Positions 34,004 through 42,408 of a stretch of DNA of 64,000 nt are shown here, in pieces. Every line of letters begins with the position of its first letter. Within the stretch, counting starts at the first letter, position 1. Below the pieces are notes generated by a model. It searched no databases. It was not told the origin of the DNA and saw only the letters and a program-made list of their open reading frames with translations. The position numbers were made by a program, and so were the translations under genes. This stretch comes from JACVRN01 sp036389255 (GTDB taxonomy: Bacteria; Acidobacteriota; Blastocatellia; Pyrinomonadales; Pyrinomonadaceae): assembly GCA_036389255.1 (NCBI GenBank), contig DASVQI010000038.1, forward strand, positions 124,001 to 188,000, given 5' to 3'.

Positions 34004-34342
34004 ATGCAGAATGAGATGATGGAGAGACGTGGGCCTGCCGTAGAGCCGCGAGAGATTATGCAGGAGACGGACGCGCGGGTTCGCATCACGTGGGCAGATG
34101 GCCGCGTCTGTACCTTTGACGCGCCCTCTTTGCGACGCGCCTGCCCCTGCGCCGGGTGCGTCAACGAATGGACGGGCGAAAGGATGCTGCGCCCCGAAAC
34201 CATCGCGGACTCGCTCACCATCGGCGACATAGAGATAGTTGGGCGCTACGCGCTCAACTTTCGCTGGAGCGACGGCCACTCCACCGGCATCTACAGCTTC
34301 CGCTACCTGCGCGAGCTTTGCGAGCAGCAGGAAAGCGAATAG
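34004..34342 (+). CDS. DUF971 / GBBH-like N-terminal domain protein, 112 aa
   Basis: Short protein of the DUF971 family, related to the N-terminal domain of gamma-butyrobetaine hydroxylase. Conserved WADGRVCTFDAPSLRRACPCAGC and the RYALNFRWSDGHSTGIYSFRYLR block are clear. Members often sit near iron-sulfur assembly genes, and the CPCAGC motif may bind metal. It is probably an operon partner of the bacilliredoxin-like gene. Confidence 0.85.
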   Translation: MQNEMMERRGPAVEPREIMQETDARVRITWADGRVCTFDAPSLRRACPCAGCVNEWTGERMLRPETIADSLTIGDIEIVGRYALNFRWSDGHSTGIYSFRYLRELCEQQESE

Positions 34343-34362
34343 TCGGTTTTCAGTTTTAAGTG

Positions 34363-34764
34363 ATGAGCGGCGAGAAGAAGATTCTGGTGGTGGAAGACGA
34401 TGACGAGACGCGCGAGTTGCTGAGAATGGCGCTTGAGCGGCGCGGCTACTCTGTCTTTACCGCAGAGGACGGCGTGAGCGGGTTCGAAGAGGCCGTGCGT
34501 CAGCGCCCGGATTTGATAGTGACGGACATCAGCATGCCTGCGGCGGACGGCGCTCATCTGGTCAGGCGCGTGCGCGACACACCGGAAGTCGCAGAAACGC
34601 CGATTCTCATTACGACAGGCTTCGGCACCGGCAACGCCACCTTCACGCTCTCGCAGGGCGCGAACGCCTACGAGCCGAAGCCTATTAACCCGGACAGCTT
34701 TATGGCTACGGTTGAAAGGCTTATAGGAAAGGATGAACGCAGCGCGCAGAACGACACAGATTGA
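34363..34764 (+). CDS. single-domain response regulator, 133 aa
   Basis: Receiver-only protein. The acidic pocket EDDDE and the phospho-acceptor Asp55 in LIVTDISMPA are present, as are the Thr (ITTG) and the conserved Lys of EPKPIN. There is no output domain. The ATG at 34363 is preceded by a GTG one codon earlier. Its C-terminal codons (about ERSAQNDTD) overlap the left part of a heptanucleotide repeat, so the tail may derive from repeat invasion. Confidence 0.9.
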   Translation: MSGEKKILVVEDDDETRELLRMALERRGYSVFTAEDGVSGFEEAVRQRPDLIVTDISMPAADGAHLVRRVRDTPEVAETPILITTGFGTGNATFTLSQGANAYEPKPINPDSFMATVERLIGKDERSAQNDTD

Positions 34765-34831
34765 TTCACCTCTCTCATTGATTCAATGAATCAATCTTTG
34801 TTGTTCTGCCTTCTGCCTTCTGCATTTATGA
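34736..34831. repeat. heptanucleotide repeat element overlapping the receiver gene end
   Basis: Left 7-mers AACGCAG, CGCGCAG, AACGACA (34736-34756) lie inside the receiver gene. Right 7-mers TTCTGCC, TTCTGCC, TTCTGCA (34804-34824) are followed by the start of the SemiSWEET gene. The centre contains ATTGATTCAATGA, shared with the element at 46710. Confidence 0.75.
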
Positions 34832-35103
34832 CAGAGGTTTTGGGCTGGGTCAGCTCATTTATTCTTGTGCTGACGATTGGCAAGCAGGTATACAAGCAGT
34901 GGAAAGAGGGGTCGAGCGAGGGAGTTTCAAAATGGCTCTTTATAGGCCAGATGTCCGCTTCGCTCGGATTCACAATCTATAGCTGGCTGGTAAGCAACTG
35001 GGTCTTCGTAGCCACGAACGCAGTCATGCTTTTGAACGGCTTGGTGGGGCTGCTAATAGTCATGCATCACAGGCGGCGCGAAGCCAGAGAAAGAAGCACG
35101 TAG
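34828..35103 (+). CDS. SemiSWEET-type PQ-loop transporter, 91 aa
   Basis: Small sugar transporter of the SWEET family that works as a dimer of three-helix units. The opening EVLGWVSSFILVLTIGKQVY and the KQWKEGSSEGVSKWL segment match bacterial SemiSWEETs, including the PQ-loop region (here the proline is not conserved). Three TM segments follow. A start 14 codons earlier is possible but would translate the repeat element; the ATG at 34828 is preferred although its ribosome site is weak. Confidence 0.82.
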   Translation: MTEVLGWVSSFILVLTIGKQVYKQWKEGSSEGVSKWLFIGQMSASLGFTIYSWLVSNWVFVATNAVMLLNGLVGLLIVMHHRRREARERST

Positions 35104-35228
35104 GCCACGACACAGACTTTGAAGCGCGAGGCGCACGAGGCGGGCGTTCAAGGCGCTTCCGGTCGCGCGGCTTCCCGGCGGAGATTATTCATTGACCGAT
35201 TCTGGACGGAACGAGACAGGCGATTGAA

Positions 35229-35501
35229 ATGAACGAAAGAGATTTTTTCGACGAGAGACAGGAAACCAAGCGGGCGAGCTTCGCCTGCCCTTTCTGCCGC
35301 GAGCGCGCGGACTACGATGTGCGCTGGATGCGGCGCACGAAGAAGCGTCAACCGCCGCGCGGTGCGAGCGAGCAAGACCGCAGACGCTTCGAGAACTCGC
35401 GCGACTACATGGTGCGTATAGACGACCAGCTAGCGTGCAAGAACCTGCGCTGCCGCAAACGATTCGAGATTCCCAACTCGCAATCGGTCGTCTTCATTTG
35501 A
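35229..35501 (+). CDS. small zinc-ribbon protein, 90 aa
   Basis: CPFC near residue 20 and CKNLRC near residue 70 form a probable four-cysteine metal site. The middle is basic and Pro/Arg-rich (TKKRQPPRGASEQDRR). No family recognised. The ATG at 35229 lacks a strong ribosome site. Confidence 0.6.
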   Translation: MNERDFFDERQETKRASFACPFCRERADYDVRWMRRTKKRQPPRGASEQDRRRFENSRDYMVRIDDQLACKNLRCRKRFEIPNSQSVVFI

Positions 35502-35534
35502 GAGCTATACAAAGCTGAGAGGAGAAGGTACGTC

Positions 35535-35765
35535 ATGGATGAGCTGGTCAAACAGGTTTCCGAGCGCTCAGGCATCTCCGAATCGCAGGCCCGGTCGGCG
35601 GTCGAGACAGTCGTAGGCTTTCTAAAAGAGCGTTTGCCCTCGCCCATAGCGGGGCAGGTTGACAATGCCCTTAACAGCAGCGCAGGCGCAGTCGGCACAG
35701 GCATAGACGCCGTTAAAGACCGCGCAGGCGACATGCTGGGCGGCATGTTCGGCAAGAAAGATTAA
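35535..35765 (+). CDS. small DUF2267-like protein, 76 aa
   Basis: The segment DELVKQVSERSGISESQARSA and the following ETVVGFLKERLP resemble DUF2267-type helical domains. A Gly/Ala-rich tail (VKDRAGDMLGGMFG) may be amphipathic. GGAGAAGG precedes the ATG by six bases, so it is expressed. Function unknown. Confidence 0.6.
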   Translation: MDELVKQVSERSGISESQARSAVETVVGFLKERLPSPIAGQVDNALNSSAGAVGTGIDAVKDRAGDMLGGMFGKKD

Positions 35766-35848
35766 GTCCCATAAGACACCGCACGACATCCCTTAACATC
35801 TGGCCGCTACTCATGCGCGGGTCAAAGAGCGCGTCACAAAACCGCTCA

Positions 35849-37210
35849 TCATACGACATCGTAGCGCTTCAATTTTCTATAGAGCGTGGAGAGGTCTATG
35901 CCGAGTATGTTGGCGGCGCGCGTCTTATCCTGATTGACCGCCGCGAGGGTTTCGAAGATGTAGCGGCGCTCAATCTCGGCCAGCGTCGGGCGCAGGCCGT
36001 CCGGGTCGCGCACGGGAATCTGGCCGAGCGCGGCAGATGCTTCACGCACGCGCGGCGGAAGACTCCCGGCGTCAATCTCATCGCCGCTCAAGGTAAAGGC
36101 CCGCTCGATGGCGTTCTGTAGCTCGCGCACGTTTCCCGGCCAAGAGTAGTTTATGAGCGAAGTCATGGCTTCAGGCGTGATGGGCTTTTCCGTGGCCGAC
36201 TGCTCGCGCGCGGTGCGCGAGATGAAGCTGCGAACCAGAAGCGGTATGTCCTCGCGCCGCTCACGCAGCGGCGGCAGGTGAATCTCTATCACGTTCAAGC
36301 GATAGAAGAGGTCTTCGCGGAAGCGCCCTTCAGTCACTTCCCTTTCAAGGTCACGGTTGGTGGCGGCGATGATGCGAGCGTCGAAGCTGACCGGAGTGCT
36401 TGAGCCGAGCGGCGTCACTTCATGCTCCTGTAGAGCGCGCAGCAGGCGCACCTGCACGGCAGGCGTTATCTCCGCGACTTCATCAAGAAAGACGGTGCCG
36501 CCTTCGCCAGCGCGAAAAAGACCGGGCTTGTTTGCGACAGCGCCCGTGAAAGCGCCTTTGGTGTGGCCGAACAACTCCGATTCAAGCAGCGTCTCCGGCA
36601 GCGCGCCGCAGTTGATAGCAACGAACGGATGCTCCGAGCGCGGGCTGTTGTGATGAATGGCGCGGGCAATCAGCTCCTTGCCTGTGCCGGATTCGCCTTC
36701 TATGAGGATGTTTGTATTCGTGGCGGCGACCTTTTCCACGAGGCGGAAGACGGCTTGCAGGGCGGGGCTTGTGCCGATGATTTTTGAGAAGCTGTAGCGG
36801 CGCTCAAGCTCCCTGCGCAAGTGACGGTTCTCACGGAAAAGCTCTCTTTGCCTGAGAGCGTTCTTGACCGATTGCAGCAGGTCTTCGTTGACGAAAGGCT
36901 TGGTGATGTAATCGTAGGCCCCTTTCCTGAGAGCCGCCACGGCCGAATCCACGGAAGAGTACGCGGTCATGACAATAAGAAGCGCGTCCGGGTCTATGTC
37001 CTTGATGCGGTCAAGAAGCGCCAGCCCGTCCATCCCCGCCATGCGTATGTCTGTCAAAGTCAGCGCGACATCTTCTGCGGCGAATCGCTCAAGGGCCGCT
37101 TCAGCGTCCGCGACGGCCGCGACCGGGTAGCCCGCATCTTCCAGAAGGCGCGTCAGAATCGCGCGCATCAGCTCTTCGTCTTCCGCGACAAGTATGAGTG
37201 GTGCATTCAT
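35849..37210 (-). CDS. NtrC-family sigma-54-dependent response regulator, 453 aa
   Basis: Receiver domain (1-120, phospho-acceptor Asp54 in TLTDIRMAGMD), AAA+ domain (about 140-375) with Walker A GESGTGKE, the sigma-54 contact loop in ELFGHTKGAFTGA, and Walker B GGTVFLDEV, then a Fis-type HTH at the end (TRAANILGIDLSTLYRKLKRY). Target genes unknown. Third gene of an operon with the histidine kinase and SRPBCC protein; seven bases separate it from the latter. Its 3' end is convergent with the small DUF2267-like gene. Confidence 0.95.
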   Translation of the reverse strand: MNAPLILVAEDEELMRAILTRLLEDAGYPVAAVADAEAALERFAAEDVALTLTDIRMAGMDGLALLDRIKDIDPDALLIVMTAYSSVDSAVAALRKGAYDYITKPFVNEDLLQSVKNALRQRELFRENRHLRRELERRYSFSKIIGTSPALQAVFRLVEKVAATNTNILIEGESGTGKELIARAIHHNSPRSEHPFVAINCGALPETLLESELFGHTKGAFTGAVANKPGLFRAGEGGTVFLDEVAEITPAVQVRLLRALQEHEVTPLGSSTPVSFDARIIAATNRDLEREVTEGRFREDLFYRLNVIEIHLPPLRERREDIPLLVRSFISRTAREQSATEKPITPEAMTSLINYSWPGNVRELQNAIERAFTLSGDEIDAGSLPPRVREASAALGQIPVRDPDGLRPTLAEIERRYIFETLAAVNQDKTRAANILGIDLSTLYRKLKRYDVV

Positions 37211-37217
37211 AATCAGA

Positions 37218-37688
37218 TTATAAGACGGGAATAGCCGCCTTCTCTTCAGCGACTCTTTTGATGTACTCGTTATGTTTTAGCAGGAATCCCCGCATGTAGT
37301 TTTCCAGAAAGAGCCGGTCGGCCACGCGACCCAGCACGCCCAGAGGCGAAGCGAAAGCAAGCTCGTCTTTCATGAGCGTCCCGCCGCTCGTTTCTTCAAA
37401 CAGGTGCAGATGACGAAGGCTCTTGAAGGCACCGCGCTGCATCTCGTCAACGAACATTCGCGGCCGCTCAAGCGCCGTAATCTTAGAGGTGAGTCGCTGG
37501 CGCACGCCAAGGTGTTTAGCCTCCCAAGTGACTTCGTCATTCAGCTCCATCATGCCCGAAGTCACGCCCGCGACCGCTCGCTCGCCTGTCTCCGCCGTGG
37601 AAGCCATGTGAACCTCAACGTCGCGCGCAAGGTCAAAGCAGATCTCTACGGGCGCAAGTATGAATGTCTCAAGCCTGATGACCGGCAT
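37218..37688 (-). CDS. SRPBCC-fold protein, 156 aa
   Basis: Ligand-binding START-like fold of the cell-division-inhibitor/polyketide cyclase type. It opens VIRLETFILAPVEICFDLARDVEVH and ends with helical LGRVADRLFLENYMRGFLLKHNEYIK. It overlaps the histidine kinase 3' end by 20 bases and precedes the response regulator, so it is between the two partners of a two-component system. It may bind a hydrophobic ligand relevant to the sensor, but this is inference. Confidence 0.85.
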   Translation of the reverse strand: MPVIRLETFILAPVEICFDLARDVEVHMASTAETGERAVAGVTSGMMELNDEVTWEAKHLGVRQRLTSKITALERPRMFVDEMQRGAFKSLRHLHLFEETSGGTLMKDELAFASPLGVLGRVADRLFLENYMRGFLLKHNEYIKRVAEEKAAIPVL

Positions 37689-39456
37689 GCGTCAGCTCCG
37701 TCAATTCCTTAGACTCTTCCGGCAGTCGCACGCGTACCGTCGTGCCGCGCCCGTTGTTGGGCGCTACCTCTATACGGCCTCCGTGCGCTGTGACTATGCG
37801 GTAAGAGACGGCCAGCCCAAGGCCCGTGCCCGCTCCGGCCGGTTTGGTGGTAAAGAAGGGGTCGAAGATGTGCGCGGCATGTTCGGGCGCAATCCCTTGT
37901 CCGCCGTCGCGTATCTCGACCAAGACCTCTTCGGACTTGAAATCATAGCGCGTGAGAACATCCAAATCACCGCCGCCCGGCATGGCGTCGCGCGCGTTCA
38001 GGAGTATGTTCAGAAAGACCTGCTGTAGCTGGTTCGCGTCCGCCTGTATAAGCGGCGCGTCCGCGTCAAAGCTCTTATTGATGCGAAGACGCTGAAAGGC
38101 TTTGTCGAAGCTGGCGAGGCGCAGGCTTGCGTCCACGACCCGGTTGATGTCTAGCGGCACTCGCTCGGGCGGGCGCGTTCCGGCAAACTCCATCATCTCG
38201 CGCAAGACCTGCGTGATGCGCTCAATCTGCGTGGAGATTAAGCGCAGTTGCTCGCTCTTTTCCGGGTCATGCTCGCGCGCCTGTAGCATCTGTATGAGCG
38301 ATGAGATTGAAGCGAGCGGGTTGTTGACCTCGTGCGCGACTCCGGCCGCGAGAGTTCCGGCTGCGGCCAATTTTTCCGCGCGTATCAGATGCTCGTTAAG
38401 CTCTCGCAAACGCTCAATGTCCAAAGCCATCTTACGGCTCATCTCGTTGAATGATGCCGCCAGCAGCCCCATCTCGTCGTTGCTCTGAAGCTCTACCTGA
38501 GTACCGTACGCGCCGCCCGCGACCTCTACCGCGCGCTCGGTCAGCCTGCGCACGGGGCGCGAGATGGTACGTATGATGAGAGCCACGAGCAGCAGATTTG
38601 GGACGAGCGCGGTGATGACGCTGAAGACCAAGTAACGCCGCCACGCATCCCCGGTCGGCCCCGCGCCGAAGCTCCACCAGACAATCGGGATTTGCAGAAG
38701 CAGAAAGCTCAGGACGGCCACGACAGCTATGGAGAGCGCGACCTTGTAGGCTATGGGGAAGAGGCGAAACTGATCGAGCGCAGATTGCAGCGAGAAGAGC
38801 TTGAAGTTAGAGATGGCGTAAGCGTAAACGACTACGCCCGGCAGTACGAAGATAGCGCTGGCTTCGAGAAACGTGTCTATGCCGAGGAGCGGCAGCACTA
38901 TCGAGGCAGCCGTGTTGAGCGTCGCCGTCAAAATCAGCGCCCAGAGAATCGCGCCCAACTGATTCCCCCAGAGCTGTCCGCGATAGCGGCGGTGCTTGAC
39001 GTAAAGCAGCCCGAAGCCGTAAGCGAAGAGCCCGTACAGGTAGAGCCCGAAGGCGTACGCGAGCGGGGTCAGTTGAATAGTAAAGCGCCCGCCCGTCAGC
39101 CTCGCATCCGTCCACATCCATCCGAAGATTGCCGCCGGAACCAGCACCATGCCGGGCGCAAACAGAACCGCAGCGCGTCTCAAGGGAACGCGCCTGTCTT
39201 CTGGAAAGACCCACGCGAAGACGACCAGCGCGTATTGCAGCAGGAGCGAGATGATAAAGCTTGCGCTGACCCACCATGAGACAGCGCCCTCTTCGGGAAA
39301 GCCCCAGAAGGCTATGTCCTTAATCGTCCATAGGGCCAGACAGGCCAGAAAGGCTGCGAACGTCTGATGCGTGCGGCTGCGCGGCGCTGCTACGAAAACA
39401 TAAAAGCCCAGCAACACCAGAAGGAACAACGCTACCAGCAACAGGACGAGCAGCAT
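37669..39456 (-). CDS. membrane histidine kinase, 595 aa
   Basis: Seven or eight hydrophobic segments up to residue 295, with a 7TM-like sensor pattern, then HAMP (298-350), HisKA with phospho-acceptor His375 in GVAHEVNNPLASI, and HATPase with the N box (LNARDAM), G1 box (DGGQGI) and GTGLGL. It is a NtrB-like kinase for the regulator at 35849. ATG at 39456. The signal is unknown, but the membrane sensor suggests a lipid- or envelope-related cue. Confidence 0.93.
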   Translation of the reverse strand: MLLVLLLVALFLLVLLGFYVFVAAPRSRTHQTFAAFLACLALWTIKDIAFWGFPEEGAVSWWVSASFIISLLLQYALVVFAWVFPEDRRVPLRRAAVLFAPGMVLVPAAIFGWMWTDARLTGGRFTIQLTPLAYAFGLYLYGLFAYGFGLLYVKHRRYRGQLWGNQLGAILWALILTATLNTAASIVLPLLGIDTFLEASAIFVLPGVVVYAYAISNFKLFSLQSALDQFRLFPIAYKVALSIAVVAVLSFLLLQIPIVWWSFGAGPTGDAWRRYLVFSVITALVPNLLLVALIIRTISRPVRRLTERAVEVAGGAYGTQVELQSNDEMGLLAASFNEMSRKMALDIERLRELNEHLIRAEKLAAAGTLAAGVAHEVNNPLASISSLIQMLQAREHDPEKSEQLRLISTQIERITQVLREMMEFAGTRPPERVPLDINRVVDASLRLASFDKAFQRLRINKSFDADAPLIQADANQLQQVFLNILLNARDAMPGGGDLDVLTRYDFKSEEVLVEIRDGGQGIAPEHAAHIFDPFFTTKPAGAGTGLGLAVSYRIVTAHGGRIEVAPNNGRGTTVRVRLPEESKELTELTHAGHQA

Positions 39457-39461
39457 AAGAG

Positions 39462-39527
39462 AGTAAGCAATAAGCGGTAAGCAGTGAGTGACGCTTTTTA
39501 CTGCCTACTACTCACTGCTTACTTTCT
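39462..39527. repeat. heptanucleotide repeat element, inverted (clearest example)
   Basis: Left run AGTAAGC, AATAAGC, GGTAAGC, AGTGAGT (39462-39489); right run ACTGCCT, ACTACTC, ACTGCTT, ACTTTCT (39500-39527). A perfect 13-bp stem forms between 39477-39489 and 39510-39522. It lies between the histidine kinase and a same-strand membrane protein gene. Confidence 0.85.
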
Positions 39528-39528
39528 T

Positions 39529-40164
39529 TCACATTCCGAGAACGAGCGCGGCGGCAAACATGGTCGCGCCGGATGCTAGCGGCCAGAAGTGGCGCGCATC
39601 AATCATACCATCTAGCGCGAGCGCGCGGTGAAGCGGCGCAAACAGCGTGAATGAGAGAGCGCCTATCGGAATCGCAAAGACAGCTCCGAAGAATGCCCCT
39701 ATGCCTGCGAAGAGAAGGCCGCCGGCGAATCCCGTCACGGCTCCCCACGCTATGCCAATCAGTGGAATCAGCAACATCATCACAGACAGCCTGCGTCTTT
39801 CAGCGTTCTCGACGGCGCGGCTGAGCGCCTTGCCCATGCCGTAGCCCGCAGCAGCGCATGCCGCATTCATCAACAGGCAGATGCCGAAGAGCATTGCGTT
39901 TGCGTTGTGACCGGCCACGCCGTAGCCGAACAGCTTTATGAAGATGGCCGCAGGAGGGAAAAGACCGAGCATCAGCCCGAAGAGGCCGAACGCCTGCCGA
40001 ACATCCATCGGGCGACGCATGAGCAAAAGCTCTTCCTCTTCAGCCGCAGAGCGCGACAGTCTTCGCGCCTCTTCCGCGTTGACCGCCAGCAGCCAGTTCA
40101 GCCTTGTGTAAAGGTCGTTGCTGTCAGACGGTCTTTCAAGATTAATGGTTGATGTTCCGTACAT
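39529..40164 (-). CDS. membrane protein, 211 aa
   Basis: Not recognised. A cytosolic N-terminus of about 65 residues with a segment (RLNWLLAVNAEEARRLSRSA) rich in charged residues precedes four to five hydrophobic segments (about 68-90, 95-115, 130-165 and 185-210). The ATG at 40164 has GGAGAAG four bases upstream; a longer reading would start inside the overlapping upstream gene. It overlaps the 3' end of that gene by 67 bases. Confidence 0.65.
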   Translation of the reverse strand: MYGTSTINLERPSDSNDLYTRLNWLLAVNAEEARRLSRSAAEEEELLLMRRPMDVRQAFGLFGLMLGLFPPAAIFIKLFGYGVAGHNANAMLFGICLLMNAACAAAGYGMGKALSRAVENAERRRLSVMMLLIPLIGIAWGAVTGFAGGLLFAGIGAFFGAVFAIPIGALSFTLFAPLHRALALDGMIDARHFWPLASGATMFAAALVLGM

Positions 40165-40964
40165 CTTTCTTCTCCGTGGCCGCAGAGCGCCGCAGCCACA
40201 TCTTCCGTTTCCCTTAGCCGCCGCAGGGTCAGGCATTCGGCATCAATCAACTTCGCGGTGCTCCTGACTGCCCGCTCGTCCTCAAGCAGCGAGAACAAGT
40301 CTGCGGCTCGGAGATAAATTTCCAGCCGCGTCTCTGCCACCTCTAGCAGCTTCGCGCTACGGTTATCGTCCGGCCCATATGAGGAAGAGCCCTCATCTTC
40401 CGCGCGTAGCTCCGCGAGCTTTCGCAGCAGACGCGAGCGCTCGCGCTGGTAATTGGTCTTTATATGCGAGACGTTGCGGCGATGTACGCAACGGGCCGCA
40501 ACCAGCAGGTCATCGCCGCGCAGCCCACTGACACGCGCAAGCTCCGCTTCATGCGCGGCGGGCGTAGCAGTCTCGTCCGCCTCCAACATGGCCAGCCCCG
40601 CGTACTGCTCTGCGCTCTCTCTTAAGGCATAGAGCGTCTGTTCCGAGGATTCCTTGGCAGCTTGGGGGTGCGTTTGCATGGCTTCAAGCATCTTCTGAAC
40701 CGAGACGGCGAATGCGCGAGCAGCTTCTTCGACTCGGCTATGAACTCTCTCGTCACGTTCCTGTCCCGCGTCGTTCCGATGCTTATGACGCAGCCGCTTT
40801 ATCAGAATTGCAGTCGCCGCAAGCGGCCATAGAAGCCCTGCTGCTACCCCTTCGGCAACTGCGCGCGGGCGGCTCCTTGCAAGGCTCAAGGCTGACAGGT
40901 AACGGCTGACGCCGAAAGAAGCGCCTATGGCTAGGTAGATTGTGACAGGCTCCGTCAATCGCAT
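40098..40964 (-). CDS. membrane-anchored helical protein, 288 aa
   Basis: Not recognised. One or two N-terminal hydrophobic segments (LTEPVTIYLAIGASFGVSR, then VAAGLLWPLAATAILI) anchor a long helical charged domain. It ends inside the 5' region of the next gene. The ATG at 40964 is a guess; no good ribosome site is visible. Confidence 0.55.
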   Translation of the reverse strand: MRLTEPVTIYLAIGASFGVSRYLSALSLARSRPRAVAEGVAAGLLWPLAATAILIKRLRHKHRNDAGQERDERVHSRVEEAARAFAVSVQKMLEAMQTHPQAAKESSEQTLYALRESAEQYAGLAMLEADETATPAAHEAELARVSGLRGDDLLVAARCVHRRNVSHIKTNYQRERSRLLRKLAELRAEDEGSSSYGPDDNRSAKLLEVAETRLEIYLRAADLFSLLEDERAVRSTAKLIDAECLTLRRLRETEDVAAALCGHGEERCTEHQPLILKDRLTATTFTQG

Positions 40965-40974
40965 GACGCTTATG

Positions 40975-41208
40975 TCATGGGCAATGCTTATGCCAGCATG
41001 ACATGCCCGCGCACAGCTCAAGGCGCATACGGTTCTTGTAGTTGCAGAGAAAGCATTTAGGCTTGCGTAGCTTTCGAGTTATGCGATGAGTGAAGGCAGT
41101 TCCCGGCTCCCGTAACTTTGCAAAGCGCCAGCCTTCGCGCGCGGCGCTTGGCATTCTGCAAACCACAAAGCCAGACCGGGCCATGTTGCTAAATTTGGAA
41201 TTCGCCAT
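40975..41208 (-). CDS. possible small Cys-rich protein, 77 aa
   Basis: A weak candidate. It lies ten bases before the 288-residue gene and has a basic sequence with five cysteines toward the end (KCFLCNYKN, CAGMSCWHKHCP), possibly a metal site. No homology can be judged and the ribosome site is poor, so it may be chance. Confidence 0.3.
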   Translation of the reverse strand: MANSKFSNMARSGFVVCRMPSAAREGWRFAKLREPGTAFTHRITRKLRKPKCFLCNYKNRMRLELCAGMSCWHKHCP

Positions 41209-41724
41209 CGGAAGCTTCAAAAAATTTTTCGGGGCGGCTTCGACTCTTCGCTGACTATGCACGGAGCGAGGCCGACGTCGAGGCATCAAACCGGGCGCAT
41301 ACTCGAAATAATACGTAGCCAGACGAAAATGTATGCAATAAAGCCACGCCCGGCCAAGCTCAATTAAATTAGCCGCCCGCGCTCCGTACAGCTTCTGAAA
41401 AGTAGAAAGCTGTCGCGGCGCGGAAGAGATTTTCTGACGCGTAATGCAAGAAAACCGGCCTGTTTCGTTCAGAAAATCGGGTGCAGCAGACGGGAACTAA
41501 AAAGAGGTCGCGGGTGTCTAAAGAACTGAGTCGGCGCTATGCAAATCAAACTCTCCAGTCCCGTCAAAGCGATGTGGCCCCAGGCTTGCAAGAGAAATAG
41601 GCGGGAGCAGCTCTATAGCTTCCGATACGCAAACAAAATTGAACTTTGACGGTCTGGTTCTCGTTTTAGATAGGGAATCATCCGAGCAATTAGCAATCAT
41701 TCAGACTGGAAGTAACGAGTCATC
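41209..41724. other. 516-base gap before small gene at 41725
   Basis: No convincing gene. AT-rich in places (41290-41470). I saw no repeat array, tRNA or obvious promoter pair. Confidence 0.45.
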
Positions 41725-41952
41725 ATGACTAAGAAGACCCCGATAAAAATCATCAAACGCAACGAGCGAAGCCGCATCGAAGAGAGCGGCGAGAACAAAG
41801 TCGTAAACAAGAAGAGCACACAGGAAGCTGCGCGCGAGATGGTCTCGACCGTCAGCAACTGGGTCAACGAGTTTCAGCAGAAAAGGCGCGCGGAGACTTC
41901 CAAAGCCATCAAGACGCTGTTTCCTGACCCGCCGCAGCCGAGCGAAGCTTAG
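41725..41952 (+). CDS. small basic protein, 75 aa
   Basis: Not recognised. A basic N-terminus (TKKTPIKIIKRNERSR) is followed by a helical stretch with a hydrophobic face (AREMVSTVSNWVNEFQQKRR). It may be nucleic-acid binding. GGAAG precedes the ATG. It is followed by a terminator. Confidence 0.6.
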   Translation: MTKKTPIKIIKRNERSRIEESGENKVVNKKSTQEAAREMVSTVSNWVNEFQQKRRAETSKAIKTLFPDPPQPSEA

Positions 41953-42038
41953 GCAGCCGCTCGTGTGGCTTCATCATTCTCTCTCTGTCGTCGCGGGAAG
42001 AATCTGAAGCGGCGCTAACTAAAAATTTAAAGGGCCAC

Positions 42039-42065
42039 GGGCGACCTGAATCAAACGGGTCGCCC
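42039..42065 (+). terminator. terminator after the small basic protein gene
   Basis: GGGCGACC (42039-42046) pairs with GGTCGCCC (42058-42065), with TTTCC following. About 87 bases after the stop codon. Confidence 0.65.
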
Positions 42066-42207
42066 TTTCCATTGGCCGGGATGAATTACAGAGAGAGCGC
42101 CGTGCGCGTCCACGGAAGGATTCTCTTGCAGAGCGTTGACAGGCGAGCGGCCCTGAGCTTAGCATTCATGCCGATTCCTCGCCATCTTGGAAAGTGACGT
42201 CAGTTCC

Positions 42208-42393
42208 ATGAAAAAATCTGAAACCAAGCCCTCGAAGTCTAAGAGCGAACGGCCTGTCTTCAGCACCATACGAAAGCCGCAGGCTCCGCCGGGCCACCCC
42301 TTGAGCCAGGCCAAGCCGGAAGAGCGCGCTCATCCGGCCGGTCGCAAGGCCAAGCACAAGCAGCGCCCCTCACCCGCAGACAGCGACGGCTAA
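42208..42393 (+). CDS. small Lys/Pro-rich protein, 61 aa
   Basis: Not recognised and probably disordered: rich in Lys, Pro, Ser and Arg (KKSETKPSKSKSERP, GRKAKHKQRPSP). GGAAAGTGA lies about 14 bases before the ATG at 42208; an in-frame TTG at 42187 is an alternative. Short and compositionally biased, so moderate confidence only. Confidence 0.4.
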   Translation: MKKSETKPSKSKSERPVFSTIRKPQAPPGHPLSQAKPEERAHPAGRKAKHKQRPSPADSDG

Positions 42394-42408
42394 ATTACCC
42401 CTAGAGTT

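Noticed and set aside
38807..39277. Long shadow frames opposite or out of frame with the histidine kinase
   Set aside because: They overlap a clear kinase gene and have Arg/Gly-rich compositions typical of GC-rich shadow frames.
41518..41700. Small minus-strand reading frame in the 41.2-41.7 kb gap
   Set aside because: No ribosome site, no coding-like composition and no neighbour context.
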